Shown piece by piece: positions 7,820 through 16,784 of a stretch of 64,000 nucleotides of DNA. Made by a program: the position numbers and the translations under genes. Positions within the stretch are counted from its first letter, which is position 1, and each line of letters begins with the position of its first letter. A model generated the notes under the pieces. That model was given only the letters and a program-made list of their open reading frames with translations, had not been told where the DNA came from and ran no database searches. This DNA is from Methylophilus sp. Leaf416 (GTDB lineage Bacteria; Pseudomonadota; Gammaproteobacteria; Burkholderiales; Methylophilaceae), in contig NZ_LMQS01000003.1 of the NCBI RefSeq assembly GCF_001424665.1, forward strand, positions 249,691 to 313,690, given 5' to 3'.

Positions 7820-9031
7820 ATGAACACTTCCTGCGTCTTTTTCAAGCACTGCCTGTGGCTGATATGCGGCATTGGCCTGACAATGACCGCCTGCACCTCG
7901 GGCAAGGGCGACAATAAACCTGTCCCAAAAATCCCGGAAGTTGGGGTCATGACTGTGCAGAAGGTTACCCAGCCTATCGTGGCCGATCTGCCCGGGCGGA
8001 CCAATGCTTACCTGATTGCCGAAATTCGCCCGCAGGTGAGCGGCATCATTCGCCAACGCACTTTTACTGAAGGCGCACTGGTCAAAGCGGGCGACCTGCT
8101 CTACCAGATTGAACCTGCACCGTATCTGGCGAGTTATCAAAGTGCTGCAGCAGCGCTGCAAAAAACCGAAGCCACCCTGGTCACCCTGAAACTTAAAGCA
8201 GACCGTTATAAAGAATTGGTCAAAATCAACGCGATCAGCCGGCAGGATAACGATGATACCCAAGCCGCGCTGCAACAAGGCGAAGCAGATGTGGCGGCGG
8301 CCAGGGCGGCACTAAGCACCGCCAAAATCAACCTGGATTTCACCAAACTGGTATCACCGATTACCGGCTTTGTTTCCACCTCTACCTTTACCCCGGGCGC
8401 GCTGGTGACGGCCAACCAGGAAACGGCTTTAACCACAGTCCAACAGCTGGATCCGATTTATGTGGATGTGATTCAGTCGAGTAGTGATCTTCTAAAACTG
8501 AAACGCGATATTGCTGCCGGCAAACTGACCGGCAATACGCAAAAAGAAGTGCCGGTGCGGGTCGTGCTGGAGGACGGTTCTATTTACAAACATGCCGGAA
8601 AACTCAAATTCAGTGGCGTGAGTGTGAATACTGCATCCGACGCAGTGACGCTACGAGCTGTCGTGCCTAACCCTGATGGCGTATTGCTGCCAGGCATGTA
8701 TGTACACGCCCTGATTGACGTGGCGCAGGATAAGGATGCCATCATGGTGCCGCAACGGGCAGTGACGCGTAATACGCGTGGCGAACCTACGGTACTCGTC
8801 GTAGACGCCGGGCAAAAGGTGCAACAGAGAAACATAGAAACCAATGGTACATACGGGGATGAATGGCGAGTCAGCAAAGGCTTGCAGGCCGGTGAACGTG
8901 TGGTAATGGATGGTGTCCAGAAAATCAGCGTTGGCACGATAGTCAAGCCGGTACCATTTGACAAAGCGACTGGCGCTGCACCGGGGACTGTCATTACTCC
9001 CGCGGCTACAACGAATAGCCAACCGCGTTAA
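7820..9031 (+). CDS. RND efflux periplasmic adaptor (membrane fusion protein), lipoprotein
   Basis: AcrA/MexA-family adaptor and first gene of a three-gene tripartite efflux operon (adaptor, permease, outer-membrane factor). From the ATG at 7820 the protein begins with a lipoprotein signal ending LTMTAC at about residue 25. It continues with the split lipoyl domain (DLPGRTNAYLIAEIRPQVSG and SPITGFVSTSTFTPG), a helical hairpin between them and the barrel domain. Length is ~403 aa. Starts at 7724 and 7790 are in frame but put a long non-hydrophobic extension before the signal sequence. A TACAAT at 7774-7779 could be a -10 box. No regulator gene is directly adjacent. Confidence 0.92.
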   Translation: MNTSCVFFKHCLWLICGIGLTMTACTSGKGDNKPVPKIPEVGVMTVQKVTQPIVADLPGRTNAYLIAEIRPQVSGIIRQRTFTEGALVKAGDLLYQIEPAPYLASYQSAAAALQKTEATLVTLKLKADRYKELVKINAISRQDNDDTQAALQQGEADVAAARAALSTAKINLDFTKLVSPITGFVSTSTFTPGALVTANQETALTTVQQLDPIYVDVIQSSSDLLKLKRDIAAGKLTGNTQKEVPVRVVLEDGSIYKHAGKLKFSGVSVNTASDAVTLRAVVPNPDGVLLPGMYVHALIDVAQDKDAIMVPQRAVTRNTRGEPTVLVVDAGQKVQQRNIETNGTYGDEWRVSKGLQAGERVVMDGVQKISVGTIVKPVPFDKATGAAPGTVITPAATTNSQPR

Positions 9032-9087
9032 GAGATTGCCAAAACTCATTCACAGCGTACCAATCACATACGATAAAGACTAACTTC

Positions 9088-12000
9088 ATGGCTGCCTTTT
9101 TTATTCAACGTCCGATCTTTGCCTGGGTGATTGCCATCGTCATCATGCTGGCCGGGATAGGCTCCATCGAATGGCTGCCACTGGAGCAATACCCTGATAT
9201 TGCCCCCCCACGCGTATCGATTAACGCTACTTACACCGGTGCTGCAGCCGATACGATCGAGAACTCGGTCACCCAGGTGATTGAGCAGTACATGAAAGGT
9301 ATCGATAACCTGACCTATATGTCGGCCAGCAGCACCTCTTCCGGCACGGCCAGTATCAGTCTGACGTTTGATGCCGGCACCAACCCCGATGTGGCACAGA
9401 TGCAGGTGCAAAACAAATTGCAGCAGGCCATGCCAAGGTTGCCCCAGATTGTCCAGAGCCAGGGTGTGACAGTCGCTAAAACCGGTATCGATTTCCTGAT
9501 GGTGGTATCGCTGATGTCCGATAACAGCAGCGTAAGCGCGATTGATATTGGTGATTATATTTCCAGCAACCTGATAGACCAGATCAGCCGCCTGGATGGC
9601 GTGGGTGATGTGCAAACACTGGGCTCGGGCTACGCCATGCGTATCTGGCTGGATCCGGCCAAACTGCAAAAATACAATCTGATCCCTTCCGATATTTCAG
9701 CCGCGGTGCAGGCACAGAATACCGAAGTCTCCTCCGGCCAGCTGGGCGCATTACCTGCCGTGAACAGCCAGGAACTCAACGCGCCAATCACCGCACGCAG
9801 CAAATTACAGACGGTAGACCAGTTTAAGAAGATCATCGTCAAATCCGGGGCTGACGGTTTCCTGGTACATTTATCTGATGTTGCCAGAGTAGAACTTGGC
9901 GCTGAGGGTTATACGCCGGTCGCCAGGCTCAATGGTAAAACCTCGGCCGCTTTTGGGGTACGGCTGGCTTCCGGTGCCAATGCGCTGGCGACTGCGCAGG
10001 CAGTGAAAGACAAACTGGTCGAACTTGAACCCTACTTCCCCGCTGAGTTGAAGCTTAGCGTGTATATTCCTTATGACACCACGCCATTCGTGCGGCTTTC
10101 TATCAAGGAAGTGGTGAAATCGCTGGTGGAGGCGATCTTACTGGTGGTGATTATCATGTACGTGTTCCTGCAGAACCTGCGTGCGACCCTGATCCCGGCG
10201 ATTGCGGTGCCAGTGGTCTTACTGGGTACTTTCGGCGTGCTGGCGGCATTTGGCTTCTCCATTAACACATTGACCATGTTTGGCCTGGTACTGGCCATTG
10301 GCCTGCTGGTGGATGACGCCATCGTAGTGGTTGAAAACGTGGAGCGTATCATGCGTGAAGAAGGCCTGAGTCCCAAGGAGGCCACCCGCAAATCCATGAC
10401 CGAGATCACCAGCGCGCTGGTCGGTATTTCACTGGTGTTGTCTGCGGTATTTATCCCGATGGCTTTCTTTGGTGGTGCCACGGGCGTGATTTACCGCCAG
10501 TTCTCCATCACCATCGTCTCAGCCATGCTGCTGTCCGTGCTGGTCGCATTAACGCTGACACCAGCGCTGTGTGCAACCTTGCTAAAACCGGTCTCGCATG
10601 AAAAATCCACCTCGGGGGGCATGTTTGGCTGGTTCTTCCGCTGGTTTAACCCTGCGTTCGATACGATGTCAGCCCGATACCATGCCTCGGTGGAAACCAT
10701 ACTGCGTAGAAAAACGCTGACCATGCTGGTATATGGCGTCATCATCATAGTGCTGGCAGTGTTATTCGCTAGACTGCCCAGCTCTTTTCTGCCGACCGAA
10801 GACCAGGGCACACTGAGCGCACAAATCCAGCTGCCGGTAGGCGCGACTGATGCACGTATGCAACAAGTGCTGAAACAGGTTGAAAAATACCTGAATAGCC
10901 AGGATGCGGTGATAGACCAGTTTTTAACAATTGCAGGGCAGGGACAAGGTGGTGGGGGCAGCCAGAACTCGGGGCGCGCATTTATCCGTCTTAAAGACTG
11001 GTCGGTACGTGGCGAAGGCGAGGATGCCGCGTCACTGGCTGACAGGGCGACCAAAGCTTTATCCGGGATACGCGATGCAAAGCTATTTGTGACGCAGCCA
11101 GCACCGGTGCGCGGCCTGGGCCAGGGTTCCGGCTTTACGCTGGAATTGAAAGATGTAGGGGGGTTGGGCCATGATGGCTTGATGGCGGCCAGGAACCGCT
11201 TTATTGAACTGGCGTCACAAAACGCAAAATTGAACCGGGTGCGCCCGAGCGGGCTGGATGACACGCCTATGTTCAGGGTAAATATCGATGACCAGAAAAC
11301 CGGCATTTACAACCTGACAACTGCCAGCATTAACTCCACGCTCTCGATTGCCATGGGTGGTACCTATGTGAATGATTTCATTAATAAAGGTCGCGTGAAA
11401 AGAGTCTATCTGCAAGGTGACGCGCCGTTCCGCATGCAACCTGAAGATATCGAACGCTGGTACGTTCGCAACACCACGAATGATATGGTGCCGTTCTCGG
11501 CTTTCTCCAGCACGAAATGGGTGTCCGGCTCGCCTTTGCTTGAACGCTTTAACGGCATTTCCTCTATGGAAATTGTTGGCGAACCGGCCAAAGGCATCAG
11601 TACTGGTGAAGCCATGCAGATTGCCGAAGACATCATTAAACAATTGCCGGATGGCATAGGTTATGAATGGAGTGCGCAATCTTACCAGGAGCGTTTATCC
11701 GGCTCGCAGGCACCGTTACTCTATGCCGTCTCCATCATCTTTGTCTTCCTGTGCCTGGCTGCATTGTATGAAAGCTGGGCGGTACCCTTCTCGGTCATTC
11801 TGGTCGTACCGCTGGGTATTTTGGGTGCCGTACTGGCCACCACTTTGCGCGGATTGACGGCTGACGTTTACTTCCAGGTCGGCTTGCTGACCACCATAGG
11901 GCTCGCAGCCAAAAATGCGATCCTGATTGTGGAGTTTGCCAAACACCTGCAAGAACAGGGCAAGCCGCTGATTGAAGCAACATTGGAAGCGGTGCAATTG

Positions 12001-12252
12001 CGCCTGCGGCCTATTTTGATGACTTCGCTGGCGTTTATTTTCGGCGTATTGCCGCTGGCGTTCAGTGAAGGCGCAGGTGCCGTCAGCCGCCAGGCGATTG
12101 GTACCGGGGTACTCGGCGGTATGCTGACGGCGACTTTCCTTGGTATATTTTTCGTGCCTTTATTTTATGTGTTGATACGTACTTTGTTCCCTTATCAGGT
12201 CGAAAGTGTTTCAGCCGATGTATCACAGCACAGTAAGGCAGAACATGAGTAA
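9088..12252 (+). CDS. RND efflux inner-membrane permease (HAE-1/AcrB family)
   Basis: Full-length (1054 aa) proton-driven multidrug exporter. It starts MAAFFIQRPIFAWVIAIVI (TM1) and shows QYPDIAPP, the TM4 proton-relay aspartates in GLLVDDAIVVVENVER (near residue 405), and the TM10 lysine in LAAKNAILIVEF (near 940). Two large periplasmic loops are present (about 35-335 and 570-870). It lies 56 bp after the adaptor and overlaps the outer-membrane factor by eight bases. The set is complete for a functional tripartite pump. Substrate cannot be read from sequence; AcrB/MexB-type pumps export drugs, solvents and dyes. Confidence 0.96.
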   Translation: MAAFFIQRPIFAWVIAIVIMLAGIGSIEWLPLEQYPDIAPPRVSINATYTGAAADTIENSVTQVIEQYMKGIDNLTYMSASSTSSGTASISLTFDAGTNPDVAQMQVQNKLQQAMPRLPQIVQSQGVTVAKTGIDFLMVVSLMSDNSSVSAIDIGDYISSNLIDQISRLDGVGDVQTLGSGYAMRIWLDPAKLQKYNLIPSDISAAVQAQNTEVSSGQLGALPAVNSQELNAPITARSKLQTVDQFKKIIVKSGADGFLVHLSDVARVELGAEGYTPVARLNGKTSAAFGVRLASGANALATAQAVKDKLVELEPYFPAELKLSVYIPYDTTPFVRLSIKEVVKSLVEAILLVVIIMYVFLQNLRATLIPAIAVPVVLLGTFGVLAAFGFSINTLTMFGLVLAIGLLVDDAIVVVENVERIMREEGLSPKEATRKSMTEITSALVGISLVLSAVFIPMAFFGGATGVIYRQFSITIVSAMLLSVLVALTLTPALCATLLKPVSHEKSTSGGMFGWFFRWFNPAFDTMSARYHASVETILRRKTLTMLVYGVIIIVLAVLFARLPSSFLPTEDQGTLSAQIQLPVGATDARMQQVLKQVEKYLNSQDAVIDQFLTIAGQGQGGGGSQNSGRAFIRLKDWSVRGEGEDAASLADRATKALSGIRDAKLFVTQPAPVRGLGQGSGFTLELKDVGGLGHDGLMAARNRFIELASQNAKLNRVRPSGLDDTPMFRVNIDDQKTGIYNLTTASINSTLSIAMGGTYVNDFINKGRVKRVYLQGDAPFRMQPEDIERWYVRNTTNDMVPFSAFSSTKWVSGSPLLERFNGISSMEIVGEPAKGISTGEAMQIAEDIIKQLPDGIGYEWSAQSYQERLSGSQAPLLYAVSIIFVFLCLAALYESWAVPFSVILVVPLGILGAVLATTLRGLTADVYFQVGLLTTIGLAAKNAILIVEFAKHLQEQGKPLIEATLEAVQLRLRPILMTSLAFIFGVLPLAFSEGAGAVSRQAIGTGVLGGMLTATFLGIFFVPLFYVLIRTLFPYQVESVSADVSQHSKAEHE

Positions 12253-13699
12253 GCTGCATGCCATGAGCCAATATTTTAAACAGGCTGCGTTAATCACGTG
12301 CTCACTATTACTGACTGCCTGCATCAACCTGGCGCCGTTTTTCAGCCCGCCTGAAGCACCGGTGCCTGCCACCTTTGGCACAGTCGACAATGATCAGAAA
12401 GCGCTGACCGAACTTGGCTGGCAATCGTTTATTACCGATAAACGTTTGCAGCAAGTGGTGGATCTTTCATTAAAAAATAACCGCGATTTGCGGGTGGCCT
12501 CGCTGAATATAGAAAAAGCCAGGGCGCAATATCAGGTACAGCGCGCAGATTTGTTTCCCACCGTAGCCGCCACCTTGTCAGAAACTGCCTCTAAAGGTCT
12601 TTCTAACGTTGGCAACAATGGCAATGTCTCTGCAGGCACTGTCGCCGCAAGTAATAATAACAGCGGGAACGTATCGCATGTTTACCGCGCCACGGTTGGT
12701 TTTAGTGCTTATGAACTGGACCTGTTTGGCCGTATCCGTAATCTAAATGCGCAGGCCTTGCAGACGTTTTATTCACAGGAGGAAAACCGCAAAAGTACGC
12801 AAATCAGCCTGGTCGCCGAAGTCGCCACAGCCTGGCTGACGCTGGCTGCCGATAAACGGCGGCTGGAAATCGCCCAGCAAACATTGAAAAGCCAGCAAAA
12901 TACTTACGAGATCAACCAGAAAATGTTTGAGCTCGGCGTCGCCAACGCCCTGACCTTAAGGCAGTTGCAAACCAGTGTTGATAATGCGCGCGTCGCCGTC
13001 GCCACTTACAATATCCAGATCAAGCAGGATATCAACGCCCTCAACCTGCTGGCTGGCAGTATGGTGGCTTCAACCTTTTTGCCGGATAGCGCTCTTTCCA
13101 GCGTGGCACTTACTACAGCATTGCCGCGTGGCGTCACCTCCACGACTTTGCAGCAACGGCCTGATGTACGTGCAGCCGAACACTTGCTGGAAGGTGCCAA
13201 CGCCAACATTGGCGCGCTGCGTGCTGCGTTCTTCCCAACCATCAGCCTGACCACCACCATCGGTACGGCCAGCACCGAGCTGGATGGCTTGTTTGGTCCG
13301 GGCTCCCGCATCTGGACTTTTGTGCCACAAATCAGCCTGCCAATTTTCAATGCCGGTCGTAACCGCTCTAACCTGGAAATTGGTGAAAAAAACCAGCAGA
13401 TTCTGCTCGCGCAATATGAAAAAACCGTACAAACTGCTTTCAGGGAAGTGGCAGATGTACTGGTACAGCGCGAAGGTTTGCAGGCACAGCTGGAAGCACA
13501 ACAGTCATTAAATGGCGCCGCCGCTGAAGCATTCAGACTGGCCGATGCCCGTTTTAAAAATGGCGTCGATAGTTACCTGGTCGTTCTCGATGCGCAAAGA
13601 ACGCTTTATACTGCCGAGCAAACACTGGTGACTTTGCAGTTAAGCGATGCCGCCAGCCAACTGACCTTATACAAAGTATTGGGTGGTGGCTGGCATTAG
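12245..13699 (+). CDS. Efflux outer-membrane factor, NodT/OprM family lipoprotein
   Basis: Outer-membrane channel of the pump encoded upstream. The start ATG at 12245 overlaps the permease stop (ATGAGTAA) and is preceded by AAGG. The 484-aa protein has a lipoprotein signal with lipobox LLTAC at about residue 24, then two TolC-type repeats: ELDLFGRIRNL in the first and PQISLPIFNAGRNRSNLEIG in the second. It also has long Q/A/E-rich helices forming the periplasmic tunnel. The C-terminus (LYKVLGGGWH) is typical of OprM-like proteins. It is the only outer-membrane factor gene in view, so it may also serve the pump at the left edge. Confidence 0.94.
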   Translation: MSKLHAMSQYFKQAALITCSLLLTACINLAPFFSPPEAPVPATFGTVDNDQKALTELGWQSFITDKRLQQVVDLSLKNNRDLRVASLNIEKARAQYQVQRADLFPTVAATLSETASKGLSNVGNNGNVSAGTVAASNNNSGNVSHVYRATVGFSAYELDLFGRIRNLNAQALQTFYSQEENRKSTQISLVAEVATAWLTLAADKRRLEIAQQTLKSQQNTYEINQKMFELGVANALTLRQLQTSVDNARVAVATYNIQIKQDINALNLLAGSMVASTFLPDSALSSVALTTALPRGVTSTTLQQRPDVRAAEHLLEGANANIGALRAAFFPTISLTTTIGTASTELDGLFGPGSRIWTFVPQISLPIFNAGRNRSNLEIGEKNQQILLAQYEKTVQTAFREVADVLVQREGLQAQLEAQQSLNGAAAEAFRLADARFKNGVDSYLVVLDAQRTLYTAEQTLVTLQLSDAASQLTLYKVLGGGWH

Positions 13700-13793
13700 T
13701 GGACTCCTGGTTCACGACTGCTTCGCTGCCGCGTCATCCGTATCAGGTTCCTCTTTCATTAAGCCTGCTTTAATTCCGTTTTAAACAAAAATG

Positions 13794-13822
13794 AATGTGC
13801 ATCGGGAACGTGCACATTTTTT
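13794..13822 (+). terminator. Intrinsic terminator after the efflux operon
   Basis: AATGTGCA (13794-13801) pairs with TGCACATT (13811-13818) around a 9-nt loop, followed by a T-run to 13822. It lies between the outer-membrane factor and the NIT-ANTAR gene. It overlaps a possible upstream start (13791) of that gene, which argues for the later start at 13839. Confidence 0.75.
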
Positions 13823-13838
13823 GCTTAGGTTTTCAGTA

Positions 13839-15107
13839 ATGAGTACAGATATTTCCCCCGAACAAACCATTATCCTGGCCAAAATCAGGCATATCGAAGA
13901 GCTTGAACGCCTGGATACCTGCATTCAATTTGTCGAAAGCATAGGCCAGATGGTGCACCAGATGCAGGCTGAACGTGGGGCAAGCTCCCTGTACCTGGCT
14001 TCTGCGGGCAAGCGCTTTGCTTCCGAACGCGCAGAGATCATCAGCAAAAATCTTGCGCTGGAAACACGCTTCAAAAAGGCGTTAACGCAGCATCTTGATC
14101 AGAACGCACTGGCAGATGCTAAGCAGCTGACTTTAATTTCCTGGATACTGCTAGGCCTGGACCAGCAAACATCGTTGCGCCACCAGATCACCCTGCAAAA
14201 GATTTCTTTTACCGATTGCATTGAGTCATTCAGCCGCCTGATTGCCAGCCTGATTTCGCTCATTTTTGAAATCACGGATAGTTCGGTAAACAATAAGATT
14301 TCCACCTGTTTACTCACGCTGTACAACTTGATTCAAGGTAAGGAGTTTGCAGGCCAGGAACGCGCGGTCGGTTCTTATATCTTTGGTTCAGGTAGCTTGC
14401 AACTGCCGCACCAGCAAAAACTACTGGAACTGGTCGCCCAGCAAGAGCGGCATTTTGAATTATTCAGCCAACTGGGCGGTGATGAGTTAAGACAAGCCTG
14501 GACTGCATTGCAAGCAACCAGCCTGCACCGGCAGCACCTGAAATATCGTCATAAACTGACCTCCGCCCTGGACCAGCAGCCGCTGAAATCCAGTGATGCA
14601 GATATCTGGTTTGATTTATGCACGCAACTGCAAACTGAAATCTGGCAGATTCAATGCCAGTTAATCGAGAAAATGCATAGCATGCTGAAAGCGCTGGCAC
14701 ACCAGGCCAGGCACGATCTGGAACAAACGCAGGAATATTTAAATACGATTGCGGCCAAGCGCTCTTCAACCTTGGATAGCACGTTTTTCAACCTGGCAAT
14801 CCCGGTGGAAAGTGCCTTGAATTTCCAGGCGCAAGACACAATCCAGACTTACCCGATCGCCTCGATGATCAGCCTGTTGCAGCAACAATCACAGCAGATC
14901 GCAGATATGGAAAGCGAGCTGGCGGATACCCGCAAAGCCCTGGTTGAACGCAAGCAGATTGAGCGTGCGAAAGGCTTGCTGATGAGTACACTGGGCATCA
15001 ATGAAATGGAGGCTTACAAGTCTCTGCGCAGCATGGCGATGGAACAAAACCGCAAGGTGATTGATGTCGCCGAGAATATCCTCGCCCTGCACAAAAACAC
15101 CGGTTAA
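13839..15107 (+). CDS. nasR: NIT-domain nitrate/nitrite-sensing ANTAR antiterminator (NasR-like)
   Basis: One-component regulator with an N-terminal NIT sensing domain and a C-terminal ANTAR RNA-binding domain, the architecture of Klebsiella NasR, which binds nitrate or nitrite and antiterminates the nitrate assimilation leader. The NIT region (about residues 25-270) contains the family hallmark MQAERGASSLYLAS. The ANTAR region (about 365-415) reads ERAKGLLMSTLGINEMEAYK. From the ATG at 13839 it has 422 residues; a start at 13791 would lie inside a terminator hairpin. It sits directly upstream of the nrtA leader, which carries a matching ANTAR-type terminator overlap. Substrate is inferred from family and context. 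Confidence 0.93.
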   Translation: MSTDISPEQTIILAKIRHIEELERLDTCIQFVESIGQMVHQMQAERGASSLYLASAGKRFASERAEIISKNLALETRFKKALTQHLDQNALADAKQLTLISWILLGLDQQTSLRHQITLQKISFTDCIESFSRLIASLISLIFEITDSSVNNKISTCLLTLYNLIQGKEFAGQERAVGSYIFGSGSLQLPHQQKLLELVAQQERHFELFSQLGGDELRQAWTALQATSLHRQHLKYRHKLTSALDQQPLKSSDADIWFDLCTQLQTEIWQIQCQLIEKMHSMLKALAHQARHDLEQTQEYLNTIAAKRSSTLDSTFFNLAIPVESALNFQAQDTIQTYPIASMISLLQQQSQQIADMESELADTRKALVERKQIERAKGLLMSTLGINEMEAYKSLRSMAMEQNRKVIDVAENILALHKNTG

Positions 15108-15129
15108 TCACGCTTTCCTTGGTGCATCC

Positions 15130-15144
15130 GCACTTGTATGGTGC
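15130..15144 (+). promoter_or_regulatory. NtrC-type enhancer dyad upstream of nrtA
   Basis: GCACT-N5-GGTGC (15130-15144) has the 15-bp layout of the NtrC binding site (GCACC-N5-GGTGC in glnAp2) and lies about 79 bp upstream of the -24 element. A further partial dyad (GCGATG-CA-CATCGC) adjoins it. Position and spacing fit activation of the sigma-54 promoter under nitrogen limitation. Confidence 0.6.
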
Positions 15145-15220
15145 GATGCACATCGCTCACTTCTTTAAAGAATATTACAAAAAACCTCAATAGAACAACC
15201 ACTTAAATCCAACACCATTT

Positions 15221-15237
15221 TTGGCATAACAATTGCT
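15221..15237 (+). promoter_or_regulatory. Sigma-54 (-24/-12) promoter of the nrt operon
   Basis: TTGGCATAACAATTGCT places GG at 15223-15224 and GC at 15235-15236, the exact -24/-12 spacing of RpoN promoters, with TTGC complete at -12. Transcription should begin near 15248, just before the ANTAR hairpin region. The surrounding 354-bp gap (15108-15461) is otherwise accounted for by the enhancer site, leader hairpins, terminator and ribosome binding site. Confidence 0.75.
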
Positions 15238-15255
15238 GAACAGGTTTTAAGTACT

Positions 15256-15405
15256 CAGCTAACGGCGGTTGGATACGAGTAGAGTAAGTTGAAATTGCGA
15301 GCTTGATAAAAATCAGGCCACTCATCGTAAGCAGTTTTTAAAGATTGAGGACAAAGGCGTCCTGAGTGTAAACGAACCCTCGTTTGCACTCAGGACGCCT
15401 TTTTT
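15256..15405 (+). promoter_or_regulatory. nrt operon leader: two ANTAR-type hexaloop hairpins overlapping a terminator
   Basis: Hairpin P1 has arms CAGCT (15256-15260) and GGTTG (15267-15271; two G-U pairs) around hexaloop AACGGC. Hairpin P2 has arms AGGAC (15348-15352) and GTCCT (15359-15363) around hexaloop AAAGGC. Both loops have A at 1 and G at 4, the hallmark of ANTAR RNA targets. The loop end and 3' arm of P2 are also the beginning of the terminator 5' arm, so P2 and the terminator are mutually exclusive. The spacing between P1 and P2 (about 76 nt) is long compared with described tandem motifs. The natural binder is the NIT-ANTAR protein encoded just upstream. Confidence 0.75.
15356..15405 (+). 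terminator. Intrinsic terminator in the nrt leader
   Basis: GGCGTCCTGAGTG (15356-15368) pairs with CACTCAGGACGCC (15387-15399), the stem is prolonged inward by further A-T/G-C pairs, and a T-run follows (15400-15405). It is located after the predicted sigma-54 start and 57 bp before nrtA, so it would block the operon unless antiterminated. Confidence 0.9.
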
Positions 15406-15461
15406 CGTTTTACGTTTCCCAAATTCATCATTATCCAGATTAATCATATCAAGGAGCAGCA

Positions 15462-16766
15462 ATGAGCAGTTCAGATAAGAAAACAGTCATTCTTCCCGCG
15501 GCAGACAGTCAACCTGAGCAGGTAGATAACCAGCGCCGCCATTTCTTTATGCATACCCTAGCCGGTGCATTTGGAGCCGCCGCCATGATGAACATGGTGC
15601 CGTCTGCAATCCGCAGCCAGGCATGGGCTGCCGGTTCTGATGCACCTGAAATCACCGAAGTGAAAGTCGGCTTTATCCCACTGACAGACTGTGCGCCTAT
15701 CGTAGTCGCCGCGCAAATGGGTTTTGATAAAAAATACGGCATCAAGATTGTGCCTTCGAAAGAAGCTTCCTGGGCTGGCGTGCGCGACAAGATGGTGAAC
15801 GGTGAACTGCATGCTGCACATGTGCTGTACGGCCTGGTGTATGGCGTGCAAATGGGCATCGGTGGCCAGCAAAAAGACATGAATGTACTGATGACGCTCA
15901 ACCACAATGGCCAGGGCATCACGCTTGCCAACCAGTTGAAAGAAAAAGGCGTCACCAGCGGCGGCACCCTGAAACGCCTGCTGGACAACGAAAACCGTGA
16001 CTTCACGTTCGCACAGACTTTTCCGACCGGCACCCACGCCATGTGGCTGTATTACTGGCTGGCCAACTACGGCATCAACCCGATGAAAGATGTGAAAACC
16101 ATCGTCGTGCCTCCACCACAAATGGTCGCCAATATGCGTATCGGCAATATGGATGGCTACTGTGTTGGCGAGCCGTGGAATGCACGTGCGATCTACGACA
16201 AGATCGGTTTTACCGTGGCGACCACCCAGGATATCTGGACCGATCATCCGGAAAAAGTATTGGGTACTACTGCAGACTTTGCTACGAAAAACCCGAATAC
16301 CGCACTGGCACTGACCAAAGCAATCCTGGAAGCCTGCCGCTACATAGACGCCACCAAAAACCGCCCTGAAGTAGCCAAGCTGATTGCCGGTAAAGCCTAT
16401 GTCAATGCGCCTGAAGAAGTGATTGAAGGCCGCTTCCTCGGCCATTACGACAATGGCATCGGCAAAAAATGGGAAGACCCTAACTACATGAAGTTCTTCA
16501 ACGACGGCAAGGTCAACTTCCCTTACCTGTCTGACGGTATGTGGTTCCTGACACAGCACAAACGCTGGGGCCTGCTGAAGTCTGACCCGGATTACCTGGG
16601 CGTGGCGAAGAAAGTGAACCGGATTGATATTTACACCGAAGCGGCCAAAGCGCTTGGCATTAACGTCCCCGCAGACCCAATGCGCAGCAGCAAGCTGATT
16701 GATGGCGTCGTCTGGGATGGTAAAGACCCGAAAGCCTATGCCAACAGCTTCAAGGTTAAAGCTTAA
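15462..16766 (+). CDS. nrtA: ABC nitrate transporter substrate-binding protein
   Basis: Periplasmic nitrate/nitrite-binding component of an NrtABC/NasFED-type ABC importer. It has 434 aa and belongs to the NrtA/CmpA/SsuA-like family (VKVGFIPLTDCAPIVVAAQ near residue 68, FPTGTHAMWLYYWLANYGI near 190, NMDGYCVGEPWNARAIYDK near 230). The N-terminus carries a twin-arginine-like signal (NQRRHFFMHTLAGAF) before a hydrophobic stretch, suggesting Tat export. AAGGAG precedes the ATG. It is the first gene after the leader and is followed 18 bp later by nrtB. Confidence 0.94.
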   Translation: MSSSDKKTVILPAADSQPEQVDNQRRHFFMHTLAGAFGAAAMMNMVPSAIRSQAWAAGSDAPEITEVKVGFIPLTDCAPIVVAAQMGFDKKYGIKIVPSKEASWAGVRDKMVNGELHAAHVLYGLVYGVQMGIGGQQKDMNVLMTLNHNGQGITLANQLKEKGVTSGGTLKRLLDNENRDFTFAQTFPTGTHAMWLYYWLANYGINPMKDVKTIVVPPPQMVANMRIGNMDGYCVGEPWNARAIYDKIGFTVATTQDIWTDHPEKVLGTTADFATKNPNTALALTKAILEACRYIDATKNRPEVAKLIAGKAYVNAPEEVIEGRFLGHYDNGIGKKWEDPNYMKFFNDGKVNFPYLSDGMWFLTQHKRWGLLKSDPDYLGVAKKVNRIDIYTEAAKALGINVPADPMRSSKLIDGVVWDGKDPKAYANSFKVKA

Positions 16767-16784
16767 TTCTTAAGGAGAGTCACC

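Noticed and set aside
13791-13838. Upstream in-frame start of the NIT-ANTAR gene at 13791
   Set aside because: It lies within an intrinsic terminator hairpin (13794-13822) and lacks a ribosome binding site; the ATG at 13839 gives the normal N-terminus.
15558-16559. 333-aa minus-strand frame opposite nrtA
   Set aside because: Shadow frame rich in His/Gly typical of antisense reading; nrtA is certain.
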